The notes under the pieces: generated by a model
Seen by the model: only the letters and a program-made list of their open reading frames with translations
What the model was told of the DNA's origin: nothing
The model's database searches: none
Program-made: the position numbers and the translations under genes
In this document: positions 10,901-18,922 of the stretch, in pieces
Layout of the letters: the number at the start of each line of letters is the position of its first letter
How positions within the stretch are numbered: the first letter of the stretch is position 1
Assembly: GCA_030427245.1 (NCBI GenBank)
Contig: JAUHXA010000059.1
Location: forward strand, 1-42,006
Direction of reading: 5' to 3'
Length of the DNA: 42,006 bases
From: Bacteroidia bacterium
GTDB lineage: Bacteria; Bacteroidota; Bacteroidia; Chitinophagales; UBA2359

Positions 10901-13900
10901 TTGCAGACATCAATGGATGTGCCGACAGCCTTCAAATGAGCATTGACGAAACTCCTCCCCCCACTTTGACAGGAGGCACACCCAATTCAGCAGCTTGCGG
11001 CAATAGCAACGGAAGCATCACAGGAATCACCCTGCAAGGAACGCTTGGTCCTTACACATATCAATGGACAGATGCAAGCGGCAATGAAGTGGGTGAAAAT
11101 TCAATAGACCTCAACGATGTTCCTTCTGGAAATTACTCCCTTGTAGTTACGGATGGAAATGGCTGTACCCAAAGTCTCCCCTTCAATGTCGAAGATACTG
11201 CTCCACCCGAAATCAACAGCTCCAATGTCAGCCCTGCAACTTGTGGAGAAGCCAATGGAAGCGTTACCGACATTTTCGTCACAGGCGGAACAACACCTTT
11301 CTTTTATGAATGGACAGATGCAGATGGAAATGTCATTGAAGACGATGCTGTTTTACAAGATGTGGGCGAAGGAACTTATACGGTAGTTATCACCGACGCA
11401 AACGACTGTACAGACACTTTTCCCTATACCATCATCGACTTTCCAAGTCCCGTATTGAGTGGCGGAGAAGCCAGCCCTGCAATATGTGGCACAGAAAGCG
11501 GTGGAATCACTGCAATAGCAATCGAAAACGGAACAGAGCCGATTACCTACCAATGGACAGACGCAGAAGGCAATACAGTCGGCAATGACTTAGCACTTCA
11601 AGACATGCCTTTGGGCGATTATACACTGACTGCAATAGATGCCAATGGTTGTAGCGATGAACTTTCCTTCAATATCAAAGAACTCCCAGGTCCAGAGCTT
11701 TTAGGCGGAGAAGCCACACCATCTACTTGCAGCGACAGCAACGGCATGATTCAGGGCGTGAACATCGAAGGCGGCTCTGAACCCCTCACCATCGAATGGC
11801 GCAACGATGCAGACAGCCTAATTGCTACAACCCAAGACCTCGAAAATGTATTGGCAGGCACTTACAATCTACTCGTCACAGATGGCAATGGCTGTACCGC
11901 AACACTTAGTATGGAGATAGGTGACATTCCTCCGCCTCAATTGTTGAGTGGCGAGATTTTGCCCTCCTCTTGTGGCAAAAGTGATGGCGCAATCACCAAT
12001 ATTGAAGTGGAAGGTGGAACAGGCGAACTCACCTATCAATGGCAAAATCAATCAGGTGAAATTTTGGGAGGAAGTCCCGATTTAAGCGATATTCCGCAAG
12101 GAAATTACACCCTAATTGTCACCGACGAAAACGGCTGCCAGACCGAAATGACTTTCGACATTGCGGACTTAGAAGCTCCACAACTGACAGGTGGCGACCT
12201 TCAACACACGACTTGCAGCGATGCTAATGGAAGCATCACCAACATCAGCTTAGAAAGCGGTGTTGCGCCTTTCACCTATGAATGGCAAGACGGAGCAGGC
12301 GAAATTTTGAATGCTGGAGAAGTCTCTCCCGATGCCCTTCAATTGGAGGACATACTGGCGGGAACTTATACAATTATTGTAACCGACAGCAAAGGTTGTG
12401 CGGTCAGCCTTCAATTTGAAATCGAAGACGCACCTTCCCCACAATTGAGCGCAGGAACAGCAACCGAAACAATTTGTGGAGAAGCAAACGGAACCATCAG
12501 TGGCGTAGCGATTGAAGGAGGAACAGAGCCTTTTACCTTAGAATGGAAAAACGAAACAGGCGAAACCGTTGGTAACGATTTGGACGTAGAAAACTTGGAA
12601 ACAGGAAATTATACCCTTCAAATCACCGACTTCAATGGCTGCTCTCACGACATCGAAATGTTTGTACCCGAAGCATTGCCGCCTCAATTGCAGGGTGGAG
12701 AAGTTACGCCTACGACTTGCAGCGAAGCCAATGGAAGCATTGAAGGAATCGAAGTCTTGGATGGCGCAGAACCTTTTGAATACCGTTGGTTGGACGATTT
12801 GGGTGAAGCAGTGGGCTTTGAAGCGACATTGACCGATGTAATGGCAGGCGATTATACATTGGAGGTTTTGGATGCAAACGGCTGTTTGGTTTCCCTTCCG
12901 TGGACGATTGAAGACCAAGCTGCTCCGCAACTTTTAGGCGGCGAAGTAGTGCCATCTTCTTGCGGAAAAGCAGATGGAGCAATTCAAAATATTGAAGCGA
13001 ATGGAGGCACAGGTGATTTGGTATTTGAATGGCAAAATGCAAGCGGCGAGACGGTCGGCAATGATTTGACGATTAGCGACATTGCGGCAGGAGAATACAC
13101 GCTTTTTGTGACAGACGAAAATGGCTGTATGGCTGAAATAGCGTTTACTACTTTTGATGAAGCTGCACCCCAATTGAGTGGAGGAACACTTACTTATTCC
13201 AATTGTGAGCAAGCAGATGGAAGTGTTACCGATGTCACGATTGATGGAGGAACAAGCCCTTATACCTACGAATGGACGAATGAAAACAACGAAGTTGTGG
13301 GCGAAAATATCAGTATTTACGATGTGCCAGAAGGAATCTATGTACTGACTGCAACGGATGCCGATGGCTGTATCACCACTTTGAGTTTTTATATGGCAGA
13401 CAATCCTCCTCCAGGATTGCTGGGTGGGGTGGTTACGCCTACAACTTGCAGCGAGGCAAATGGAAGTATTGAAGAAATTGAAGTGGAAGGAGGAGAAGGT
13501 TTATTGACTTTTTCTTGGAGAGACAGTGACAATAATGAAATCAGCACCGAACTTCAATTGACAGACGTTGCTGCAGGCACTTACACCCTATTCATCACAG
13601 ACGAAAAGGGCTGTCAAGATGAACTGCAATATGAGATTCCCGACCAGCCTTCGCCCCAAATCATTGAAGGTTTGGTGAACAATACTCGATGTAGCGAAGC
13701 CAATGGCGGTATCTCGAATGTGACGATTGAAGGAGGAGTTGAACCCTATACTTACAACTGGGTGGATGCAGAAAGCAATGCTTACGAAAACACAGGAACG
13801 GATGCCAACTTGCTGAATGTAGCGGCTGGAAATTACATTTTGGAAGTGACGGATGCCAATGGTTGCCGAACTGATTTGGCTTTTGAAATTTTGGACGAAG

Positions 13901-16365
13901 CCAGCCCGACAGCTTCTGGCGGTTTGGTGAATGCGACTACTTGCAGTGAAGCGAATGGAAGCATTGAAGACGTGGCGATTGAAGGTGGAAAAGCTCCCTT
14001 CAATTTTGAATGGCGAGATGTGAACGGCAATATTGTAGGCACAGAAGAAGTATTGAGTGAGGTTTTGGCGGGCAGTTATACCGTCTATATCACAGACGAC
14101 AATGGCTGCGAAACGGATTTGGCTTTTGAAATTGCGGACATTCCTTCACCGATTTTGAGCGAAGGAACAGTGGATTTGTCGTCTTGCGGCAACAGTGATG
14201 GAGGCGTAATGGACGTGAATATTGAAGGTGGAACTGCGCCTTTCACCTACCGTTGGGAAAATGTGGAGGGTGAAATATTGGGCAGTGATATAGACTTGAC
14301 CGATGTAACGGCTGGCGATTACACCTTGACCGCCATAGATGCGAATGGCTGCGAAGCGAGTTTGGGCTTCAATGTGTCAGATGTCGGTGCGCCTACCATC
14401 AGTGGAGGTGAGGCGAGCCAAACGATTTGTGGCAGCAGTGATGGGCGTATTACTGGCATTGAAGTGAGTGGAGGAACGGGTGGTCTGACGACTACTTGGA
14501 CAGATGCGGAAGGAACGGTTTTGGGCGAAAATGTGGACATTTTTAACCTTGCCGCAGGCGAATATACTTTCATTGCTGTGGATGTAAGTGGCTGTATCGC
14601 TTCACAAAGTTTTGTGATTGAAGACATTCCGCCACCTGCTATTTTGGGCGCAACTGTGACTCCCGCAACTTGTGGGGCAAGTGATGGACGCATTTCGGCT
14701 TTGGTGGTCGAAAACGGTACAGAACCTTTTTCGTTTGAATGGCGAAACATGGATACGGATGTTGTGATAGGTGTGGACATGGAATTGTCGGATTTGGCAG
14801 CAGGAACGTATTCTTTGTTATTGACGGATGCCAATGATTGCAGCGACCTCAGAAAATTTATTTTGGAAAACTTGGATGCGCCTGAATTGAGTTTGGAAGA
14901 GGTGACGACTTCGGACTGTGCGGAAATCGGCACAGGTTCGGCAACGGTGAAAGTCTTGGGGGGAACGGCACCTTTTGATTTTGAATGGGACACCGACCCA
15001 CCGCAGTTTGCGCCAACGGCAACGAATCTAACTCCCGGTGTGTACAATGTGAATGTGCGAGACGGCAACGATTGTTTGGCGGCAATTTCTGTGACCGTTC
15101 CTGGATTTATCGCTCCTCCAATTGTGGATTGCAGCTTTCAGACCACGGACAGTTTGGAGTTTGTATGGACAGCCGTAGAGGGCGCAATTGGGTACAGCAT
15201 CGAAACAGATTTGGGAATTACCGACACCGTTTCGGCAGATGAATTGTCGTATTTGTTGGCGGGAATTGAAGATGATTTGACGGTCGTGATTTCGGTCATG
15301 GCATTGGGTCCAGACAATTGCGGCAACAGTGAAGTGGCGATTCAGTCTTGTGCTACTTTGGCGGATTGTCCAACAGTGGACGTACTGATTGCAGCACCAA
15401 ATGATGTTTTCTGCCTCAACGAAGCAGCGGTTTCCTTGACTGCTACGCCCGAAGGTGGCGTTTTTGAAGGAACAGGTTGGAACGGCACTGCCTTTGACCC
15501 AACGCTTGCAGGGGTGGGTGAACACACGCTCACTTACACTTATACGGATGAAATGGGTTGCGTTTTTTCTGCCGACCAAATCTTGACAATTGTGGATGTG
15601 CCGATTGCGGCAATGAAAATGCCAGAGGCAATTTGTTTGGGCGAAACGGCTACGCTTTCTTTCACTGGAAATCTACCCGATGGCTCTACCCTTCAATGGG
15701 ATTTTGGCGATGGCACGACCTCCAATGAAGTGGGACCACACGTGATTGAATGGAACGAGACGGGCATTTATACCGTACAGGTGAGTGTCGATAATGGGGT
15801 TTGTGTGGATGAAATGCTGTTGGATTTGGTGGTGTCGGATATTAGCATCGAAGTATCGGAAGACCAAACGGTGAGGAGTGGTACGGACATAGACTTGAGC
15901 GCAACGGTTGATTCTAAATTTGGTGATGTAGTCAGTCTCGAATGGCAACCTTCTTTGGAGAATTTGACGGGTTGTGAAGATTGTCCGAATACAACTGCCC
16001 GACCTTTTGAACCGACCAATTACACCGTCATTGCAACGAATGAACATGGCTGTTCGGTTAGTGAAGAAGTACTTGTCGACATCATTCCTGTGCCGGTCAT
16101 ATCTGTTCCCAATGCCTTTTCTCCGAATGGTGATGGTATCAACGATGTGTTCCAAGTTCAAGGTAAAAACATTGAACGTGTGGAGTTTAAGGTGTTCAGT
16201 CGTTGGGGGGAGAAGTTGTTTGAGGGTTATAGTTTGGATGCTTATTGGGATGGTACGTACAAGGACGAAGATGCAGAATTGGGGGTGTATGTGTATTATG
16301 TGCGGGCGTTTTCGGTTGATGGTGAGGAGGTGTTTATGAAGGGGAATGTTTCGTTGATACGGTAG
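7927..16365 (+). CDS. Giant secreted SprB-repeat adhesin-like protein with a gliding-motility C-terminal domain, 2812 residues
   Basis: The frame is open from a TTG at 7894, but the signal peptide begins at the ATG pair 7927/7930 (MMRFLTILFSIFL, ending near TYGQ). In order come a CUB-like domain (about 24-150, Cys pairs, YDFLYVHNG), a choice-of-anchor L domain (about 165-400, with FNYVFASEEYPEY), a Calx-beta-like domain (about 415-515) and a PKD-like or Ig-like region to about 850. Then come 18 SprB repeats of about 81 residues (855-2324), one divergent repeat, a PKD-like domain near 2570-2650, and a CHU_C or gliding-motility-associated C-terminal domain (2727-2812, starting VPNAFSPNGDGINDVF). 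In known systems such C-terminal domains direct export by the type IX secretion system, and SprB of Flavobacterium is the mobile gliding adhesin. Surface adhesion or gliding is therefore the likely role, though not proven. Long antisense frames inside it are composition artefacts. Confidence 0.93.
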   Translation: MMRFLTILFSIFLSTTSITYGQIYDMSNNSVTDATGTLYDSGGPNSDYGDNENLIFTVCPTAPCECLELDFDYIDLEYEGGFFGTTYYDFLYVHNGNSTSAPLLAELKGTNNSGLLLYADSGCVTFHFDSDGSINWDGWEVSWSCLENCPEVIETSSSDYTITELVEEVFVSGSCVEVSNITFSGSTGAVGSFSSGSSIGIDEGIVLSTGYLSSIPGANSSNNTSDNLPAAGDSDLNVIVASTGETTTDASVLEFDFVPTTDEISFNYVFASEEYPEYVCSDYNDVFAFFISGPGFTGQENIALVPGTSTAVAINSVNNGTVGSQGTSSGCTSLSNSAYYVNNIPGNSLEFDGFTTVLTASTTVVPCQNYHIKLAIADVGDSQYDSAVFLEANSFAAGEGALVSANINGSASASNEMYEGCQDGYYLFERGDTNDLSQPFTIEFEVTGTATAGIDYTPFPGSVVIPAGQTSLQVDISAFVDGITEGSETIIVTVLNNFCICDEDGAAPAEILILDNSPIEATLQEQSYCFNDPATLDPSPDGGIAPYSYQWSNGASSPSLDFNVVAATAGIYTVTVTDDCGNNVTAAVNVTFEAPPPPVSITPPTVLCGASEAITLEASETGGTWSGTGIIDANNGTFDPTTAQAAATPPFSITYTLSNDCGTSSETIDIDISDTPTASINGDATVCPEEIPNVDFVVTFTGTGPWTFTYAIDGVLQTPIAGITDNPYILTANAIGDYTLVEIYNNNCLGTFGGLATIGEFTPPEASIAGGGILCDAGENANLTFTIVNGTAPYDVTYTDGTSDFTETGVNDSFSLEVNSAGTYEIVSITDSNGCEGIFSGAPEVEVSDLSIDAATPNTANCGSSDGSIDNVLVSGGEEPYTYFWYDEADVLISSGTSLTDIAAGNYTLIISDNLSCTDTLEITIDETLPPTVTAGTPSNAACGQNNGSITGASVSGGVEPYLYFWKDENGNVISYDLDLTNALSGNYTLLVADINGCADSLQMSIDETPPPTLTGGTPNSAACGNSNGSITGITLQGTLGPYTYQWTDASGNEVGENSIDLNDVPSGNYSLVVTDGNGCTQSLPFNVEDTAPPEINSSNVSPATCGEANGSVTDIFVTGGTTPFFYEWTDADGNVIEDDAVLQDVGEGTYTVVITDANDCTDTFPYTIIDFPSPVLSGGEASPAICGTESGGITAIAIENGTEPITYQWTDAEGNTVGNDLALQDMPLGDYTLTAIDANGCSDELSFNIKELPGPELLGGEATPSTCSDSNGMIQGVNIEGGSEPLTIEWRNDADSLIATTQDLENVLAGTYNLLVTDGNGCTATLSMEIGDIPPPQLLSGEILPSSCGKSDGAITNIEVEGGTGELTYQWQNQSGEILGGSPDLSDIPQGNYTLIVTDENGCQTEMTFDIADLEAPQLTGGDLQHTTCSDANGSITNISLESGVAPFTYEWQDGAGEILNAGEVSPDALQLEDILAGTYTIIVTDSKGCAVSLQFEIEDAPSPQLSAGTATETICGEANGTISGVAIEGGTEPFTLEWKNETGETVGNDLDVENLETGNYTLQITDFNGCSHDIEMFVPEALPPQLQGGEVTPTTCSEANGSIEGIEVLDGAEPFEYRWLDDLGEAVGFEATLTDVMAGDYTLEVLDANGCLVSLPWTIEDQAAPQLLGGEVVPSSCGKADGAIQNIEANGGTGDLVFEWQNASGETVGNDLTISDIAAGEYTLFVTDENGCMAEIAFTTFDEAAPQLSGGTLTYSNCEQADGSVTDVTIDGGTSPYTYEWTNENNEVVGENISIYDVPEGIYVLTATDADGCITTLSFYMADNPPPGLLGGVVTPTTCSEANGSIEEIEVEGGEGLLTFSWRDSDNNEISTELQLTDVAAGTYTLFITDEKGCQDELQYEIPDQPSPQIIEGLVNNTRCSEANGGISNVTIEGGVEPYTYNWVDAESNAYENTGTDANLLNVAAGNYILEVTDANGCRTDLAFEILDEASPTASGGLVNATTCSEANGSIEDVAIEGGKAPFNFEWRDVNGNIVGTEEVLSEVLAGSYTVYITDDNGCETDLAFEIADIPSPILSEGTVDLSSCGNSDGGVMDVNIEGGTAPFTYRWENVEGEILGSDIDLTDVTAGDYTLTAIDANGCEASLGFNVSDVGAPTISGGEASQTICGSSDGRITGIEVSGGTGGLTTTWTDAEGTVLGENVDIFNLAAGEYTFIAVDVSGCIASQSFVIEDIPPPAILGATVTPATCGASDGRISALVVENGTEPFSFEWRNMDTDVVIGVDMELSDLAAGTYSLLLTDANDCSDLRKFILENLDAPELSLEEVTTSDCAEIGTGSATVKVLGGTAPFDFEWDTDPPQFAPTATNLTPGVYNVNVRDGNDCLAAISVTVPGFIAPPIVDCSFQTTDSLEFVWTAVEGAIGYSIETDLGITDTVSADELSYLLAGIEDDLTVVISVMALGPDNCGNSEVAIQSCATLADCPTVDVLIAAPNDVFCLNEAAVSLTATPEGGVFEGTGWNGTAFDPTLAGVGEHTLTYTYTDEMGCVFSADQILTIVDVPIAAMKMPEAICLGETATLSFTGNLPDGSTLQWDFGDGTTSNEVGPHVIEWNETGIYTVQVSVDNGVCVDEMLLDLVVSDISIEVSEDQTVRSGTDIDLSATVDSKFGDVVSLEWQPSLENLTGCEDCPNTTARPFEPTNYTVIATNEHGCSVSEEVLVDIIPVPVISVPNAFSPNGDGINDVFQVQGKNIERVEFKVFSRWGEKLFEGYSLDAYWDGTYKDEDAELGVYVYYVRAFSVDGEEVFMKGNVSLIR
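10489..14898 (+). repeat. Array of 18 SprB repeats, each about 245 bp, inside the giant gene
   Basis: Each unit opens with a Cys-Gly or Cys-Ser next to a (A/S)NGSI-type turn. It continues through GGxxPxxYxW, a variable loop, L-x-D-(V/I)-x-A-G-x-Y-T-L, VTDxNGC and a linker ending in a P-x-L-x-G-G-like string. Most units have 81 residues. Units 8 and 14 carry small insertions in the variable loop. A 19th divergent copy follows to about 15129. The units are diverged at DNA level, so they are old duplications rather than recent slippage. Confidence 0.9.
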
Positions 16366-16396
16366 GTGGAAATTTCAAAAGCTTTCCAACCTATTC

Positions 16397-16434
16397 TTGG
16401 CTATAACTCCATAAAAAAATCTACTTATAGCCAA
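16397..16434. repeat. Perfect 10-bp inverted repeat behind the giant gene
   Basis: TTGGCTATAA (16397-16406) and TTATAGCCAA (16425-16434) form a perfect stem around an 18-base A-rich loop, 31 bases after the stop codon. There is no T-run behind it, so it is a weak terminator candidate and may simply stabilise the 3' end of the message. Confidence 0.5.
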
Positions 16435-16445
16435 AGATAAACGTC

Positions 16446-16673
16446 ATGGAACATTTAATAGGCAGACAAAAAGAGGTAAAAAAACTGCAACAATATGCGA
16501 TTACCAAAAAATATGCGGACAATCTTAGAAACAAAATTGGAGCCTTCAAAGCTGCTACCAATACCAGAAAAACAATATTCTTAACATTGATTACCACACA
16601 TGGTCTTGTACAAAATCAGTATTCTTATTTGGCGCAAAATGAGCTTTCAATGGGAGTGCTTTTTGAAAGGTGA
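16446..16673 (+). pseudogene. Remnant of an AAA+ ATPase (ATPase_2-like) with its middle deleted
   Basis: The 75-codon frame joins two pieces that in intact Bacteroidota ATPases lie several hundred residues apart. Residues 1-16 (MEHLIGRQKEVKKLQQ) resemble the N-terminal IGR-x-x-E-x-x-x-L lead-in. Residues 17-75 resemble the C-terminal nuclease-like end, with ITKKYADNLRNKIGAFK, TRKTIFLTLITTHG and the closing QNELSM-VLFE. Both Walker motifs and the whole ATPase core are missing, so it cannot be a working ATPase. The deletion kept the frame and the natural stop, so a peptide could in principle still be made. The family assignment is by pattern recall. Ordinary callers would report it as a small hypothetical protein. 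Confidence 0.72.
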
Positions 16674-16841
16674 GAGAGTTTGCAAAGTCTTTGAAGTGTC
16701 AGAAGTGTCGTCCTCCTTACAATAAAAGGGCAATCAAGATGAAATATTTCCACAAGTCCTTTTTTTTAGTCATATTTATACACTCTCCGATGAAAAAAAA
16801 ACATCTAATCTTCCATTTTTTTCACCTAAAACATTTTGTCT

Positions 16842-17219
16842 ATGCAAACATTTAATACTATTCTTCGTCTTTTGTTGGGACTTGTTTTTTTAGTCTTTGG
16901 TTTCAATAAAATTCTTAATTTTTTGCCTCCTCCCGAAGTAAGTGGTGTAGGGGCTGACTTCTTGAGTAACATCTTAGGAAGTAACTTCAAATATGTATTA
17001 GCAGCATTTGAAATCACATGTGGTTTAATGTTATTGGCAAACAAATACGTCAACCTCGCCTTAGCGATTTTAGCTCCTATTGCCATCAATATTTTGATTT
17101 TCCATCTATTGATTGATCAAGATTTGGCGAATGGATTGCCTGGTTTCTTCGTTTTCTTTGCTACTTTTTGGCTTTTCTGGGGACGAAAAGAAGCCTTTGA
17201 AGGTATCTTAAAACCATAG
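16842..17219 (+). CDS. DoxX-family inner-membrane protein, 125 residues
   Basis: This is a small hydrophobic protein with four predicted membrane helices (about residues 5-23, 47-65, 69-90 and 98-115). The N-terminal pattern RLLLGLVFLVFGFNKILNF is typical of DoxX and DoxD-like proteins. The function of most members is unknown; some act in thiosulfate oxidation or redox homeostasis at the membrane. A TTG at 16836 is in frame, but the ATG at 16842 is the more likely start. It is monocistronic and ends at a large shared hairpin with the convergent hydrolase gene. Confidence 0.85.
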   Translation: MQTFNTILRLLLGLVFLVFGFNKILNFLPPPEVSGVGADFLSNILGSNFKYVLAAFEITCGLMLLANKYVNLALAILAPIAINILIFHLLIDQDLANGLPGFFVFFATFWLFWGRKEAFEGILKP

Positions 17220-17230
17220 TGAAATACTCC

Positions 17231-17299
17231 ATTCAAAATACAAAGTCAAGTTCACGTTTAGCAAATCGGAATCTTTGAGTTTGACTTTGTATTTTGAAT
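17231..17299. terminator. Bidirectional hairpin between convergent genes, 19-bp perfect stem
   Basis: Arms 17231-17249 and 17281-17299 are perfect reverse complements (core AAATACAAAGTCAA) around a 31-base loop. It lies between the stops of the DoxX gene and the beta-CASP hydrolase gene. The stem is AT-rich and long, with a modest T-rich tail on both sides. Position argues for a shared terminator. Confidence 0.65.
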
Positions 17300-17308
17300 T
17301 TGTTTTTG

Positions 17309-18724
17309 TTAGTTGTCTTCAAATCGAACCTCATCCTTCAGTCTCGGAATCAACACTTTCCGAAATCCCGCCTCCTTCAATCCTTCCTTAAATTCCTTTT
17401 GACGAGGGTAGTCACCATGTACCAAGAAAATTTGTTTCAATTTTTTGCGACTTTGGTTGTCAAGGTACTCCAACATTTCGGCTTGATCTCCATGTGCGCT
17501 GAACGAATCCATCACCTCGACTCTTGCTTTCACCTGTTTCACTGCTCCAAAAATTTTGATGCTTTCTGCACCTGCCCTTAACTGACCTCCTATTGTGTGA
17601 GGAGGCGCAAAACCGACTATCAAGAGGGTCGTTCTAGGGTCTTCAATATTATTGAGAACATGGTGTTTGATGCGACCTGCTGTAATCATACCCGATGCAC
17701 TGATGATGATACAAGGTTCTTTAGAAAAATTGAGTCTTTTAGAAAGCTCTACACTACGGAGATAGTGTAAATCATTGAACCCAAAAGGATTTGGGTCTTG
17801 TATCATATACTCCAATATTTCTCTGTCAAAACATTCAGGATGCCACTGGAATACATCTGTTGCATTGATGGCCAATGGACTATCTACATAAACAGGAATT
17901 TTAGGCAATTTGCCTTCATTCTCTAATTGATCGAGCATATAAACCACTTCTTGTGTGCGACCAACACTAAAAGCAGGAATCAACAATTTACCCCGTTTTT
18001 CGACGCAGGTTTCATGAATAATTTTCAGCAATTTTGCTTTTTCGTCGGGATGATTGTCATGAGAACGCCCTCCATAAGTAGATTCACAAATCAGGTAATC
18101 ACATTCGGGCATCGGCACGGGGTCACGCAAAATAGGTCGTTCAGGTCGTCCGATATCGCCTGTAAAACCAAAAGTCACCGTTTTGTATTCGTTCTTTTGG
18201 ATTCGCAAAGTCACACTTGCGCTTCCCAAAATATGCCCACTGTCTCGAAACTGTACTTCTACTCCTTCTACAATTTGGTGCCACTTTCCATAACCAATAG
18301 TAGTAAAGGCGTTCATACATGGGGCTACATCCTTGGGCGCGTAAAGAGGATGATCGGTCTTTCCATTGTTTCGATCGTCTTTTTGCTTGTTGATAAATTC
18401 TGCGTCACGAACTTGAATATAGGCACTGTCCATCAACATAATGGCACATAAGTCACGAGTTGCTCCTGTGGAATAAATGGGTCCATTGTAGCCATCTTTG
18501 ACCAATTGAGGCAACCGTCCACTGTGATCAATGTGGGCATGAGATAAAATCACACAATCTATCTCTGAGGGTTTGAAGTTCCAAGTTCTATTGTAGTCTT
18601 CCATTTTTTCTTCAATGCCTTGATACAAACCACAATCCAATAGGATGGTATAGCCATTGTTGAGCGTCAGTAAATGGGAACTTCCAGTAACCGTTTGAGC
18701 TGCTCCGCAAAATTTAATTCTCAT
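17309..18724 (-). CDS. Beta-CASP metallo-beta-lactamase-fold hydrolase (RNA-processing type), 471 residues
   Basis: An N-terminal metallo-beta-lactamase fold carries the zinc motif HAHIDH (residues 62-67), a further metal His in DSGHILGSAS and the metal Asp in FTGDIGRPERP. A beta-CASP insert follows, with PAFSVGRTQEVVY and the STYGG segment. The C-terminal RNA-specificity part includes SASGM, HHVLNN and the conserved FSAHGD. This is the architecture of CPSF73-like or YsfH-like exonucleases and endonucleases acting on RNA in the cytoplasm. The usual bacterial length is about 450-470 residues. The start ATG at 18724 is immediately followed by the typical MRIKFCGAAQTVTGS. The natural substrate cannot be told from the sequence. 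Confidence 0.9.
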   Translation of the reverse strand: MRIKFCGAAQTVTGSSHLLTLNNGYTILLDCGLYQGIEEKMEDYNRTWNFKPSEIDCVILSHAHIDHSGRLPQLVKDGYNGPIYSTGATRDLCAIMLMDSAYIQVRDAEFINKQKDDRNNGKTDHPLYAPKDVAPCMNAFTTIGYGKWHQIVEGVEVQFRDSGHILGSASVTLRIQKNEYKTVTFGFTGDIGRPERPILRDPVPMPECDYLICESTYGGRSHDNHPDEKAKLLKIIHETCVEKRGKLLIPAFSVGRTQEVVYMLDQLENEGKLPKIPVYVDSPLAINATDVFQWHPECFDREILEYMIQDPNPFGFNDLHYLRSVELSKRLNFSKEPCIIISASGMITAGRIKHHVLNNIEDPRTTLLIVGFAPPHTIGGQLRAGAESIKIFGAVKQVKARVEVMDSFSAHGDQAEMLEYLDNQSRKKLKQIFLVHGDYPRQKEFKEGLKEAGFRKVLIPRLKDEVRFEDN

Positions 18725-18884
18725 AAGTGATGATTGATTTTGTAAATGATGTGGTGAAAATGGAACTTTTTTGTCGAAAAAGCAACTTTAGAGGAGATTG
18801 ATGAATGGTTAAATTGTTGTATTGCTGCAATATTGAATATCATTTATCTCCTACTCAAACAAAACTATCAATCTAAACATATAA

Positions 18885-18905
18885 AGACGTTTCACTAAAA
18901 CGTCT
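18885..18905. repeat. REP-like palindrome with an AGACGTTT core
   Basis: AGACGTTT (18885-18892), a 5-base loop and AAACGTCT (18898-18905) form a perfect 8-bp hairpin 18 bases upstream of the exonuclease start. Its look is that of short extragenic palindromes repeated in some bacterial genomes. Only one copy is in this window. Confidence 0.45.
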
Positions 18906-18922
18906 CTACCAACACAAACACT

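Noticed and set aside
10489-14898. Regular spacing that could suggest a CRISPR-like or satellite array
   Set aside because: The period of about 245 bp is coding, in frame and explained by SprB repeats; there are no short identical repeats with unique spacers.
8403-16161. Many long antisense and shifted open frames within the giant gene, the longest 249 codons at 14319-15068
   Set aside because: They mirror the repeat composition and codon bias of the sense frame, lack recognisable domains and recur at the same phase in each repeat.
16670-16855. 61-codon plus-strand frame overlapping the DoxX start
   Set aside because: Phe/Lys/His-rich translation typical of AT-rich noncoding DNA, overlapping a well-supported gene.
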